This document shows, one piece after another, positions 18,238 through 26,220 of a DNA stretch of 28,506 bases. The notes beneath the pieces were generated by a model. It did no database searches. It saw only the letters and a list, made by a program, of their open reading frames with translations, and was not told the DNA's origin. Position numbers and translations under genes: made by a program. The stretch's first letter is position 1; every line of letters starts with the position of its first letter. This DNA is from Candidatus Omnitrophota bacterium (GTDB lineage: Bacteria > Omnitrophota > Koll11 > Gygaellales > JAQTUY01), in the NCBI GenBank assembly GCA_028707105.1, contig JAQTUY010000002.1, positions 1-28,506 of the forward strand. The letters are read 5' to 3'.

Positions 18238-19728
18238 ATGCTTAAAAATATACGCGGAATTTTACTTTGCTTATTGAGCGGGGTTTTGTTAGCCCTCTCG
18301 TTCCCGTCATTTGATCTTGAAATGCTGGCCTGGGTTTCTTTTGTGCCCTTATTTTTCGCGGTAAAAGATAGGAGGCCGGCTGTTGCTTTTCTTTTATCTT
18401 ACCTGAGCGGGATAGTATTCTTCGCGTTGACTGTTTTCTGGCTGGCGCATGTTACCTTGCCGGGCGTAATAGTTCTTATCTTATATTTAGCTTTGTATTT
18501 TGGCATCTTTGGTTTTTGTGTTTCTTTCTTTTCGTCCCTGCCTGTTATCTCTTACCTATTATCTGTCAGCGCCGTTTGGGTCCTCCTGGAATACCTGCGC
18601 AGTTATCTGCTTACCGGCTTCGGCTGGGCATTACTGGGATATTCGCAATATCTGACTTTGCCTGTAGTCCAGATAGCCGATATCACCGGTGTCTGGGGTA
18701 TTTCTTTTCTGATAATGGCAGTCAATATCGCGCTTTTTACCGTCTTGGAAAGAAGGAAAAGCTTGTCTGTTGCGTATTATCTGCTGCCCGCTGTTTTATT
18801 GCTCGCGACGCTTGGTTACGGATTTTATCAGCTCAACCGGCCGCCGGCTGCTGATCATCAGCCGCGGATCAAGATCTCCGTTATCCAGGGTAATATTCCC
18901 CAGGAATTAAAATGGCAAAGCAACGCGCAAGGGCTTATTTTAGACCGTTATCTTGGGCTGTCCAGGGATGCCGGCCAGGATAAACCTGATCTTCTTGTCT
19001 GGCCGGAAGCATCCAGCCCGGGGTTCTTAGGTGAAGATGACTGGGTCTTTGACGATATTTTTAGCACGGTGAAGCATCTGCGTACCAATCTGCTCGTGGG
19101 GACTGTGGCCGCTCAAGGGGGCAAATATTTTAACAGCGCGGCCCTGATAAACCCTGACGGAGAGGTGATCGGGCGTTATGACAAGATACATCTGGTGCCT
19201 TTCGGGGAATACATTCCTTTAAAAGAAGTATTCGGATTTTTAGATACGGTAGTGCCTATCGGTGAGGCCTCAAAAGGAAGAGATTTTGTTTTATTTGACG
19301 TCAATTCCCTGAAATTCGGGGTGCTTATCTGTTTTGAGGATGTTTTTCCGGAACTGGCGCGCGCTTTTGTCAAAAAAGGCGCGCACTTTCTGGTCAATAT
19401 CACTAATGACGCCTGGTATGGCAAGACCTCCAGCCATTATCAGCACCTTTCAGCTTCTGTGCTGCGGGCGGTTGAGAACCGCGTTTTTTTACTGCGCAGC
19501 GCCAATACCGGGATATCCTGTTTTATTGACCCAAAGGGCAGGATCCTTGCCCGGGTAGAGGATAGCGGCGAGGATAGATTTATTTCCGGGTATAAAACGC
19601 TGGCCATAGGCCCGGGGATAAAAAGGGGCCTTACCGTCTATACGCGTTATGGCGAGGTTTTCCTTTTGCTGGCTTGTTTCCTGGCATTGTATGGTATAAT
19701 ACGCCGTGAAAGGCATCCACATGGATAG
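18238..19728 (+). CDS. lnt: Apolipoprotein N-acyltransferase
   Basis: Adds the third acyl chain to lipoproteins at the periplasmic face of the inner membrane, implying a diderm lipoprotein pathway. It is 496 aa with about seven N-terminal transmembrane segments, then the nitrilase-like domain from about residue 212 (KISVIQGNIPQELKW). The catalytic triad is readable: E257 in LVWPEASSPGF, K316 in YDKIHLVPFGEY, and C365 in GVLICFEDVFPEL. NDAWYGKTSSHYQH and ENRVFLLRSANTGISCFIDP complete the signature. A final hydrophobic segment precedes a basic end (RRERHPHG). No clear SD precedes the ATG, 13 bases after the phosphatase stop. Its end overlaps the CDF transporter gene. Fully intact. Confidence 0.96.
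   Translation: MLKNIRGILLCLLSGVLLALSFPSFDLEMLAWVSFVPLFFAVKDRRPAVAFLLSYLSGIVFFALTVFWLAHVTLPGVIVLILYLALYFGIFGFCVSFFSSLPVISYLLSVSAVWVLLEYLRSYLLTGFGWALLGYSQYLTLPVVQIADITGVWGISFLIMAVNIALFTVLERRKSLSVAYYLLPAVLLLATLGYGFYQLNRPPAADHQPRIKISVIQGNIPQELKWQSNAQGLILDRYLGLSRDAGQDKPDLLVWPEASSPGFLGEDDWVFDDIFSTVKHLRTNLLVGTVAAQGGKYFNSAALINPDGEVIGRYDKIHLVPFGEYIPLKEVFGFLDTVVPIGEASKGRDFVLFDVNSLKFGVLICFEDVFPELARAFVKKGAHFLVNITNDAWYGKTSSHYQHLSASVLRAVENRVFLLRSANTGISCFIDPKGRILARVEDSGEDRFISGYKTLAIGPGIKRGLTVYTRYGEVFLLLACFLALYGIIRRERHPHG
19692..19700 (+). promoter_or_regulatory. Candidate extended -10 promoter for the CDF gene
   Basis: TGGTATAAT inside the end of lnt is a perfect extended -10 (TGN plus TATAAT). A poor -35 (TTGTTT, 19674-19679) sits 15 bases upstream. 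Transcription would start at about 19706-19708, just at the alternative GTG start and before the AAAGG-ATG pair of the transporter. It would let the downstream genes be expressed independently of lnt. It could also be chance in a coding region. Confidence 0.35.
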
Positions 19729-20587
19729 GGCAAAAGAGATAAGAAAAGTGCTGGTAGTGGTGCTTATGCTGAATTGGCTGGTCGCCGCCGCTAAGCTGCT
19801 TGTGGGCTATTTTACAAAAAGCAACAGCATGGTCGCGGACGGGTTCCACTCATTTGCCGACGGCAGCTCTAATATTATCGGCCTGGCGGGGATATGGTTC
19901 GCTTCGCAGCCGGTAGATGAAAAGCATCCTTACGGGCACAAGAAATACGAGACCTTTACGGCGGTGGGAATAGCGATCTTATTATTATTGCTTAGCTTTA
20001 ATGTGTTCCGTGACAGTATAGACAGGCTGCGCCACCCCCTGACTCCCAGTGTTGACCTGTTAAGTTTTATCGTGATGGGGATCACTATTGCCGTGAACTT
20101 CGTGGTCGTATCTTATGAATACGCCAAAGGCAAAAAAATGCACAGCGATATACTGATCTCTGACTCCATGCATACCCGGGGGGATATACTTACTTCGTTT
20201 TCGGTCGTCTTTGCCCTGATAGCCGTGAAACTGGGTTATCCGGTCCTGGATACCGTCGTTTCTGGGGTTATAGCTTTATTGATCATACACTCCGCCTATG
20301 AAATATTGCGCGACGCCTCCCAGGTCTTATGCGACACATCAGTCATCGACAAGAATAAAATAGAGGTCCTTGTCAATACTGTCAAGGGTGTAAGCCATTG
20401 TCATAAGATCAGGACGCGCGGCAGGTGCGACGACGTGCATGTAGACCTGCATGTAGTGGTAGACCCCGCTATGCCTATTCAAGAGGCGCATGAATTAAGC
20501 GAGCAAATAGAGTCGGTAATAAAACGGGAATTCAGCGGCGTAACGGACATCGTGGTGCATATTGAGCCCGTGAAATGCCGGGAATAA
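19721..20587 (+). CDS. Cation diffusion facilitator (CDF) family transporter
   Basis: Inner-membrane divalent metal/proton antiporter, probably exporting Zn2+, Fe2+, Mn2+ or similar. I chose ATG 19721 (288 aa) because GAAAGG lies seven bases upstream; a GTG at 19706 would add five residues (MKGIH) but has no SD. Six transmembrane segments are followed by a cytoplasmic C-terminal domain (about 205-285). Metal-site motifs are clear: HSFAD in TM2 (VADGFHSFADGSSNI), the family signature HPYGHKKYE between TM2 and TM3, and SDSMHTRGDILTS in TM5. The C-terminal domain carries VKGVSHCHKIRTR and HVDLHVVVDPAM. It overlaps the lnt stop by eight bases. Metal specificity cannot be told from sequence alone. 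Confidence 0.93.
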   Translation: MDRAKEIRKVLVVVLMLNWLVAAAKLLVGYFTKSNSMVADGFHSFADGSSNIIGLAGIWFASQPVDEKHPYGHKKYETFTAVGIAILLLLLSFNVFRDSIDRLRHPLTPSVDLLSFIVMGITIAVNFVVVSYEYAKGKKMHSDILISDSMHTRGDILTSFSVVFALIAVKLGYPVLDTVVSGVIALLIIHSAYEILRDASQVLCDTSVIDKNKIEVLVNTVKGVSHCHKIRTRGRCDDVHVDLHVVVDPAMPIQEAHELSEQIESVIKREFSGVTDIVVHIEPVKCRE

Positions 20588-20612
20588 ACATTTTTACGCG
20601 GAGGTGAGCGAG

Positions 20613-21095
20613 ATGGAATTAAAGATAGTCAGGATCAAAAAACCGGATGACGTCAATATTATCTTCGGCCAGAGCCATTTTATTAAAACGGTAGAGGACC
20701 TTTATGAGACCCTGGTAGGCAGCGTCCCGGGCATCAAATTCGGATTTGCTTTTTGTGAATCTTCAGGCGCCTGTAAGGTGCGTTCGGAGGGTAACTCCCA
20801 GGAGTTAAAAGAACTGGCGCAGTCCAATGCCCTGGAAATAGGGGCGGGCCATACTTTTCTGGTGTGCATGAAAGAGGCCTATCCTATAAATGTGCTCAAC
20901 GCGATAAAGGACATCCCCGAGGTTTGTTCGATATTTTGCGCCACGGCTAACCAGGTTGACATAGTCCTTGCTGAAACAGACTCAGGCCGCGGAGTATTGG
21001 GGGTGATTGACGGCTTAAAGCCTAAAGGTATTGAGAACAAAGAAGATATATCATGGCGTAAGGACTTATTGCGCAAGATAGGGTATAAGCTCTAG
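20613..21095 (+). CDS. Adenosine-specific kinase (DUF355) family protein
   Basis: A 160-aa protein of the DUF355/adenosine-specific kinase family, common in archaea and thermophiles and scattered in bacteria. Structural work on an archaeal member showed adenosine/AMP binding; the physiological role is unclear. Typical family stretches are IKKPDDVNIIFGQSHFIKTVEDLYE at the N-terminus, KFGFAFCESSGACKVRSEGN, AGHTFLVCMKEAYPINVLNAIK and VCSIFCATANQVDIVLAE, closing with GRGVLGVIDG. I place the start at ATG 20613, eight bases after GGAGG (20600-20604); a GTG at 20604 overlaps that SD. It lies 25 bases after the CDF gene, probably co-transcribed. It has no clear link to envelope genes. Confidence 0.85.
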   Translation: MELKIVRIKKPDDVNIIFGQSHFIKTVEDLYETLVGSVPGIKFGFAFCESSGACKVRSEGNSQELKELAQSNALEIGAGHTFLVCMKEAYPINVLNAIKDIPEVCSIFCATANQVDIVLAETDSGRGVLGVIDGLKPKGIENKEDISWRKDLLRKIGYKL

Positions 21096-21120
21096 GCAGG
21101 GCCGCCCGGGGAATTTTTGC

Positions 21121-21148
21121 TTGAATTTGGCCGTCTTTTTGTTATAAT
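21121..21148 (+). promoter_or_regulatory. Sigma70-type promoter for the LpxL-like gene
   Basis: TTGAAT (21121-21126) and a perfect TATAAT (21143-21148) are 16 bases apart in the 59-base gap before the acyltransferase gene. The start codon lies only six bases after the -10, where transcription itself would begin, so the mRNA may be leaderless. No SD is present. This marks a new transcription unit (acyltransferase, bioY, DUF502). Confidence 0.65.
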
Positions 21149-21154
21149 TGACCG

Positions 21155-22081
21155 ATGGACTTAAAAAGCATATCTAAATCTATAAAGTATCTCTGCGCGC
21201 GCGCGGGGATCGGATTGTGCGCCGTTATTGTCAAGGTGATGCCTCGTAACCTGCGTTTTCTTTACGGGTTCGCCCGGAATTTCTCGGTGATAGGCTATCA
21301 CGTGGCAGTCAAGCAGAGAAGGATCGCCCTGGAAAGTTTAAACAGCGCCTTCGGTTCTTCTAAAACCCCCCAGGAAATAGATAAAATAGCCCGTGATTGT
21401 TTTACCTATATGGCCAAGGGCGGTATCGAGATGCTTTCTCTGATGGACAGGCCTGACCTGATCAAGGAAAGGGTTAAGCTTGAAAACAGGGATCGTCTTT
21501 TATCCGCGGCGCGTAAAGGAAGAGGCACAATATTGGTCAGCGCGCATTTTGGTAATTTTCCCTTGATGCTGGCCAGGCTTAGTATGGAGGGTTTCCATAC
21601 CGGCGGGATCATGCGTCCGATGCGCGATGAAAAGATCGAGGAACTGTTTTTAGAAACGAGAAAAAAATTCAAGATCAGGACGATATACAGCGTACCGCGC
21701 AAGGACTGCGTGGAGGAGTCGATCGCGGCCCTCAGGAATAACGAGCTTCTATTTATACCGCTTGACCAGAATTTCGGGACCGGCGGGATATTCGTGGACT
21801 TTTTCGGCAGGAAGGCGGCTACCGCCACAGGCCCGGTAATATTGGCGATGCGCGCTAAAGCCGCTATTTTGCCCTGTTTTATAGTGCGCCAGAGCGACGA
21901 TACTCATAAGATAATCTTTGAACCGGAGTTTGAACTGGTGGAAGGCAAAGATCACGAGGATACCGTTCAGAAGAATATCCAGCGGCTTACCGCCATCATC
22001 GAATCGTATATCAGGAAATATCCCGCGGAATGGAGCTGGATCCACCGCCGCTGGAAGACTCAACCACAATCTAAAACTTAA
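21155..22081 (+). CDS. LpxL/HtrB-like lysophospholipid or lipid A acyltransferase
   Basis: A 308-aa inner-membrane-associated acyltransferase of the lipid A secondary acyltransferase family. It keeps most family landmarks: an N-terminal hydrophobic helix, RRIALESLNSAFG near residues 50-62, SAHFGNFPLML near 129-139, GIMRPMRDEKIEEL, LLFIPLDQNFG, VDFFGRKAATATGPVILAMR, and the C-terminal EWSWIHRRWK. The catalytic motif should be H-x4-D/E (as in HFGNWE), but here H131 is followed by FGNFP, so position 136 is Pro. Activity is therefore uncertain, or the acid comes from elsewhere. The promoter lies directly upstream with no SD. BioY and DUF502 follow in the same direction. Confidence 0.85.
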   Translation: MDLKSISKSIKYLCARAGIGLCAVIVKVMPRNLRFLYGFARNFSVIGYHVAVKQRRIALESLNSAFGSSKTPQEIDKIARDCFTYMAKGGIEMLSLMDRPDLIKERVKLENRDRLLSAARKGRGTILVSAHFGNFPLMLARLSMEGFHTGGIMRPMRDEKIEELFLETRKKFKIRTIYSVPRKDCVEESIAALRNNELLFIPLDQNFGTGGIFVDFFGRKAATATGPVILAMRAKAAILPCFIVRQSDDTHKIIFEPEFELVEGKDHEDTVQKNIQRLTAIIESYIRKYPAEWSWIHRRWKTQPQSKT

Positions 22082-22105
22082 TAAAAAGATCAGGAGATCA
22101 ATATC

Positions 22106-22672
22106 ATGGAGCTTATTTTAAAGAGGGAAGTCGTATCTGATAAAATAACCTGCCGGGTCATCGGCGTTGCCGTATTTGTCGTCTTAATGGCCCTGGGAGC
22201 TTTTGTGCGTATTCCTCTGCCGTTTTCACCGGTACCGTTGACGCTCCAGACATTCTTTGTCCTGCTTTCGGGAGCAGTGCTGGGAGGCAGGCTTGGCCTA
22301 TCCAGCCAGGCTATTTATATGATGCTGGGTATCGCGGGGATGCCGATATTCGCTAACGCCTCCAGCGGTTTTGGTTATTTATTAGGCCCGACGGGCGGAT
22401 ATATTATGGGTTTTTTCGCGGCAACTATGTTCCTGGGGATGACCATGAGGCATGGGGCAGGTTCATTACTGCGTATTTTTGCCCTTATGTGCGTTGCCGA
22501 CGCCATCCTGCTTTTTTGCGGGATCATCTGGCTCAAGGTATTATTTGGTTATGATCTTTCAAAGTTATTCTTGATCGGATTTGTTCCTTTTATCCCCGGG
22601 GATGCGCTTAAGGCCGCGGCTGCTTCAGTCATCGCCTTTAAAATGCAGCCCCGTATGCGGCAGGTCCTTTAA
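22106..22672 (+). CDS. bioY: BioY family biotin transporter
   Basis: Substrate-binding (S) component of the energy-coupling-factor biotin importer, 188 aa with about six transmembrane helices. Family hallmarks: LGAFVRIPLPFSPVPLTLQTFFVLLSGAVLGGRLG at about 31-65, then the conserved AIYMMLGIAGMPIFA, GFGYLLGPTGGYIMGF and the late FIPGDALKAAAAS. SD AGGAG precedes the ATG. No bioM/bioN or EcfAT energizing genes are adjacent, so it either works alone (known for some BioY) or uses a shared module elsewhere. It lies 24 bases after the acyltransferase gene and 22 bases before the DUF502 gene, probably in one transcript. Confidence 0.94.
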   Translation: MELILKREVVSDKITCRVIGVAVFVVLMALGAFVRIPLPFSPVPLTLQTFFVLLSGAVLGGRLGLSSQAIYMMLGIAGMPIFANASSGFGYLLGPTGGYIMGFFAATMFLGMTMRHGAGSLLRIFALMCVADAILLFCGIIWLKVLFGYDLSKLFLIGFVPFIPGDALKAAAASVIAFKMQPRMRQVL

Positions 22673-22694
22673 GCCTTTTTAGCGGGGAAAAGAT

Positions 22695-23309
22695 ATGACT
22701 ACGCATTTTCGAAGGTACATGATCACCGGCCTGCTGGTGATCCTCCCTTTTTTCCTTACCGGGTATATCCTTTGGGTGCTTTTCCGTTTTGCCGACGGCA
22801 TACTGGGTAAGATCATCAACAGCTATCTTATCAAGTACGTAGGTTTCTATATCCCGGGGCTGGGTATCATACTTTCGGTATTGATCATCCTGTTTGTCGG
22901 TTATGGCGCCGTGCGTTTTACCGGCAGGGGATATCATATATTCCTGGAGAAATGGTTTACAAGATTTCCTTTGACGCGGTATATCTATCCTTCCATCAAG
23001 CAGATCATCGAGTTCTTCTTTTCCGATAAGAACCTTAATTTTAAGACGGTAGTGTTGATCGAGTACCCGCGCAAGGGTATATGGTCGATGGGGTTCATGA
23101 CCAACGAGGGGTTCCGGGAGGCGAGCAATAAAGCGGGAGTCGAGCTTTTGAATATATTCATACCTAACACTCCGACGCCTTTAAGCGGCTTTTTCATGCT
23201 TGTTCCCCGCGCGGATGTCATCTTTATGGACATTAATATCGAGGATGCTATCAAGGTCATCGTATCGGGAGGGCTTGTCAATCCTCCTGTCCGGCAAAAA
23301 TCGGCTTGA
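22695..23309 (+). CDS. DUF502 family membrane protein
   Basis: A 204-aa inner-membrane protein of the DUF502 family, present in many bacteria and in plant LCV-like (LIKE COV) proteins; the bacterial function is unknown. Two transmembrane helices lie in the first 75 residues (GLLVILPFFLTGYILWVLF and LGIILSVLIILFVGYGAV). They are followed by the conserved soluble part with RFPLTRYIYPSIKQIIEF, VVLIEYPRKGIWSMGFMT, IFIPNTPTPLSGFFMLVPR and EDAIKVIVSGG. The length fits the family. A GGGG-type SD is present. The stop codon overlaps the -35 box of the pyr promoter, so this gene ends exactly where the next transcription unit begins. Confidence 0.9.
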   Translation: MTTHFRRYMITGLLVILPFFLTGYILWVLFRFADGILGKIINSYLIKYVGFYIPGLGIILSVLIILFVGYGAVRFTGRGYHIFLEKWFTRFPLTRYIYPSIKQIIEFFFSDKNLNFKTVVLIEYPRKGIWSMGFMTNEGFREASNKAGVELLNIFIPNTPTPLSGFFMLVPRADVIFMDINIEDAIKVIVSGGLVNPPVRQKSA

Positions 23310-23334
23310 CAGGCCGGCCTTTTAATGGTATAGT
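23306..23334 (+). promoter_or_regulatory. Promoter of the pyr operon
   Basis: A perfect -35 (TTGACA, 23306-23311), 17-base spacer and TATAGT -10 (23329-23334, five of six) form the best sigma70 promoter in the window. The -35 overlaps the DUF502 stop codon. Transcription should start at about 23341. The spacer contains a 10-base perfect palindrome (AGGCCGGCCT, 23311-23320). Confidence 0.82.
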
Positions 23335-23361
23335 TTACAAAATTAACTAAATCCTTTAAAA

Positions 23362-23379
23362 TCGGCCCGGTGAGGCCGA
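23362..23379 (+). promoter_or_regulatory. Putative PyrR-binding hairpin in the pyr leader RNA
   Basis: A six-base-pair stem, TCGGCC with GGCCGA, closes the hexaloop CGGTGA. The known PyrR-binding loop of Bacillus-type pyr leaders has the hexaloop CNGNGA in the context ARUCCNGNGAGGYU. Here the loop matches fully, and the top stem pairs A-U and U-G become G-C and C-G, which preserves pairing. The hairpin ends one base before the SD of the leader peptide, and pyrR is the first gene downstream. This is a consensus match made from memory, with no binding data. Confidence 0.7.
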
Positions 23380-23391
23380 CAAGGAATTAAA

Positions 23392-24016
<625 letters not shown>

Positions 24017-24017
24017 G

Positions 24018-24962
24018 ATGGAGTGGACCAGGAAAGACCTGTTGGGCCTCGAAGACCTAAGCAAGGAAGAGCTGGAATTTATCCTTGATACGGTGGAATC
24101 ATTTAAAGAGGTCTCAACCAGGGATATCAAGAAAGTCCCGGCCCTGCGCGGGAAAACGGTCGTAAATTTGTTTTATGAGCCTTCTACCCGCACCAGGGTT
24201 TCTTTTGAAGTAGCGGCAAAGAGGCTCTCCGCGGACGTCATCAATATCGCGGCTGAGACTTCCAGCGTAAAAAAAGGCGAGACCCTGATAGATACGGGGC
24301 GTAACATCGAGGCGTTAAAGGCGGATATTATCGTGATGCGCCATAACGCCTCCGGAGCGGCGGTGATGCTCGCCGATCACGTCAATATCAGCGTAGTCAA
24401 TGCCGGTGACGGATGGCACGAGCATCCGACGCAGGCCCTGCTGGATATGTTCACCCTTAAGGAAAAGCTGGGCAAGATCGCGGGCTTGAGAGTGAGCATA
24501 GTCGGCGATATCGCGCATTCACGGGTGGCGCGTTCCAATATCTGGGGTTTGACCAAACTGGGAGCGAAGGTCACTGTTTGCGCTCCGAAAATGCTGATCC
24601 CGGTGGGGATAGAAAATATGGGGGTGAAGGCTACCAGTGATATAGATGAAGCCTTGCAGGAAGCTGACGCGGTCAATGTCCTCAGGATGCAGTTTGAGCG
24701 CGATGAACAAACGGCATTTCCCTCGCAGTTGGAATATTTCAAGCAATTCGGCATAACGGCGGATAGGCTGGCAAAAGTCCGCAAGAATATTGTTGTCATG
24801 CATCCCGGGCCGATAAACAGGGGGATTGAGATGTCCAGTGAAGTAGCCGACGGCCCCAACTCGGTAATATTGGATCAGGTGACTAACGGCATAGCGGTAA
24901 GAATGGCGGCTCTTTTTCTGGTAGCGCAGGGGCGGGAGAAAAAAAATGAAATTGCTGATTAA
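24018..24962 (+). CDS. pyrB: Aspartate carbamoyltransferase catalytic subunit
   Basis: Makes N-carbamoyl-aspartate from carbamoyl phosphate and aspartate, the committed pyrimidine step. It is 314 aa. Signatures: carbamoyl-phosphate loop FYEPSTRTRVSFE (STRTR at 56-60), SSVKKGETLIDT at about 81-92 with the active-site lysine loop, NAGDGWHEHPTQALLDMFTL, SIVGDIAHSRVARSN, and the closing VMHPGPINRG. There is no pyrI regulatory-subunit gene nearby; together with the partner order pyrR-pyrB-pyrC this fits ATCases controlled by transcript-level attenuation. It starts one base after pyrR and overlaps pyrC by 17 bases. It may form a complex with the dihydroorotase, as known in some thermophiles; that is inference. 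Confidence 0.97.
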   Translation: MEWTRKDLLGLEDLSKEELEFILDTVESFKEVSTRDIKKVPALRGKTVVNLFYEPSTRTRVSFEVAAKRLSADVINIAAETSSVKKGETLIDTGRNIEALKADIIVMRHNASGAAVMLADHVNISVVNAGDGWHEHPTQALLDMFTLKEKLGKIAGLRVSIVGDIAHSRVARSNIWGLTKLGAKVTVCAPKMLIPVGIENMGVKATSDIDEALQEADAVNVLRMQFERDEQTAFPSQLEYFKQFGITADRLAKVRKNIVVMHPGPINRGIEMSSEVADGPNSVILDQVTNGIAVRMAALFLVAQGREKKNEIAD

Positions 24963-26220
24963 GGGCGGCCGGGTGATCGACCCGGGTAACGATCTGGATG
25001 ATATCCTGGATATCCTGGTGGATGGCGGGAAGATCGCCAAGGTTGCCAGGAATATCGCTTTAGATTCCGCCGAAGCCATAAATGCCGAAGGTAAGGTTGT
25101 TATCCCCGGCCTGGTTGATATGCATGTCCACCTTAGGGAACCGGGCAGGGAAGATAAGGAAACTGTTTTTAGCGGGACAAAGGCTGCGCTCAAAGGCGGG
25201 GTCACCAGCGTTCTGGCTATGCCAAATACCTCGCCCGCGATGGACTGCGCCGAGACCTTGAAGTTATTAAAGGATATTATCAAGAAAACCGCCCAGGCAA
25301 ATGTGTTTATAGCGGCGGCGATAACGCGGGGCCGGGCAGGCGAGCAATTGAACGATATCGCTTCTTTGAAAGAAGCCGGGGCGGTCGCTATTTCAGATGA
25401 CGGTTCCTCTGTCGATAAAGAGGAAGTCCTGCTGGAAGCCTTTAAGAGATCCGGGGGCCTGGATATACTTGTGGTCTGTCACTGCGAAGATAAGTCATTA
25501 TCGGGTAATGGGGTGATGAACCTTGGTTTTGTTTCAACCCGCATGGGGCTGCGCGGTATATCCAGGGAGTCGGAGTACAGGAGAGTGGAGAGGGATATTG
25601 AGCTTGCCGGCAAGGCCGGCGCGCGCGTACATATCGCGCACGTAAGCTGCAAAGAAACCGTTGAAATTATCGCCCATGCCAGAAAGAAGGGCGTTAAGGT
25701 TACGGCTGAGACCGCGCCGCATTATTTTAGTTTAAGCGAAGAAGCCCTGGCCCGGTATAATACCAATATGAAGATCAATCCTCCGTTGAGAAGCAGAGAA
25801 GATGTTGCCGCGATACGGCACGGGCTTAAAGCCGGGATGATAGATGCGATAGCTTCAGATCATGCTCCGCATACCGAGAGCGAAAAGGATATTGAATTTG
25901 ACCGGGCTGAATTCGGGGCTATCGGGTTGGAAACGGAGCTGGCCGTGGGTATTACCGAATTGGTTGAGAGCGGCCTGTTAAACCTGCCGGAACTGGTCCG
26001 GAAAATGTCTTTAAACCCGGCAAAAATATTAGGAATAGACAGGGGGACGTTAAGCGCCGGGAGCGCGGCCGACATAGCTATAATTGATCCCGGCAAGAAA
26101 TGGACAGTCAAGAAGGAGGACTTTATCTCTAAGTCCAAAAATTCCCCCTTTATAGGGATGGATCTTGAGGGCGTAGTTGAATATACGATCTTATCGGGAA
26201 ATGTGGCGTATAAAAGATGA
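24946..26220 (+). CDS. pyrC: Dihydroorotase
   Basis: Cyclises carbamoyl-aspartate to dihydroorotate. The 424-aa class I enzyme has metal ligands H60 and H62 in VDMHVHLREPG, then MPNTSPAMD, CHCEDKSL, VHIAHVSCKETVEII, TAETAPHYFSL, KINPPLR, and the catalytic Asp motif ASDHAPHTESEK near residue 305. The C-terminal part closes the usual small beta domain. The start lies within pyrB (17-base overlap), and its TGA overlaps the ATG of the following endonuclease Q gene (ATGA), so translation of the group is coupled. Later steps (pyrD, pyrE, pyrF) and carbamoyl phosphate synthetase are not in the window. Confidence 0.96.
   Translation: MKLLIKGGRVIDPGNDLDDILDILVDGGKIAKVARNIALDSAEAINAEGKVVIPGLVDMHVHLREPGREDKETVFSGTKAALKGGVTSVLAMPNTSPAMDCAETLKLLKDIIKKTAQANVFIAAAITRGRAGEQLNDIASLKEAGAVAISDDGSSVDKEEVLLEAFKRSGGLDILVVCHCEDKSLSGNGVMNLGFVSTRMGLRGISRESEYRRVERDIELAGKAGARVHIAHVSCKETVEIIAHARKKGVKVTAETAPHYFSLSEEALARYNTNMKINPPLRSREDVAAIRHGLKAGMIDAIASDHAPHTESEKDIEFDRAEFGAIGLETELAVGITELVESGLLNLPELVRKMSLNPAKILGIDRGTLSAGSAADIAIIDPGKKWTVKKEDFISKSKNSPFIGMDLEGVVEYTILSGNVAYKR

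Noticed and set aside
21096..21120. A possible terminator after the DUF355 gene (GC-rich stretch followed by TTTTT).
   Set aside because: The best stem is only three pairs (GGG-CCG-CCC) and does not adjoin the T run. Too weak to call.
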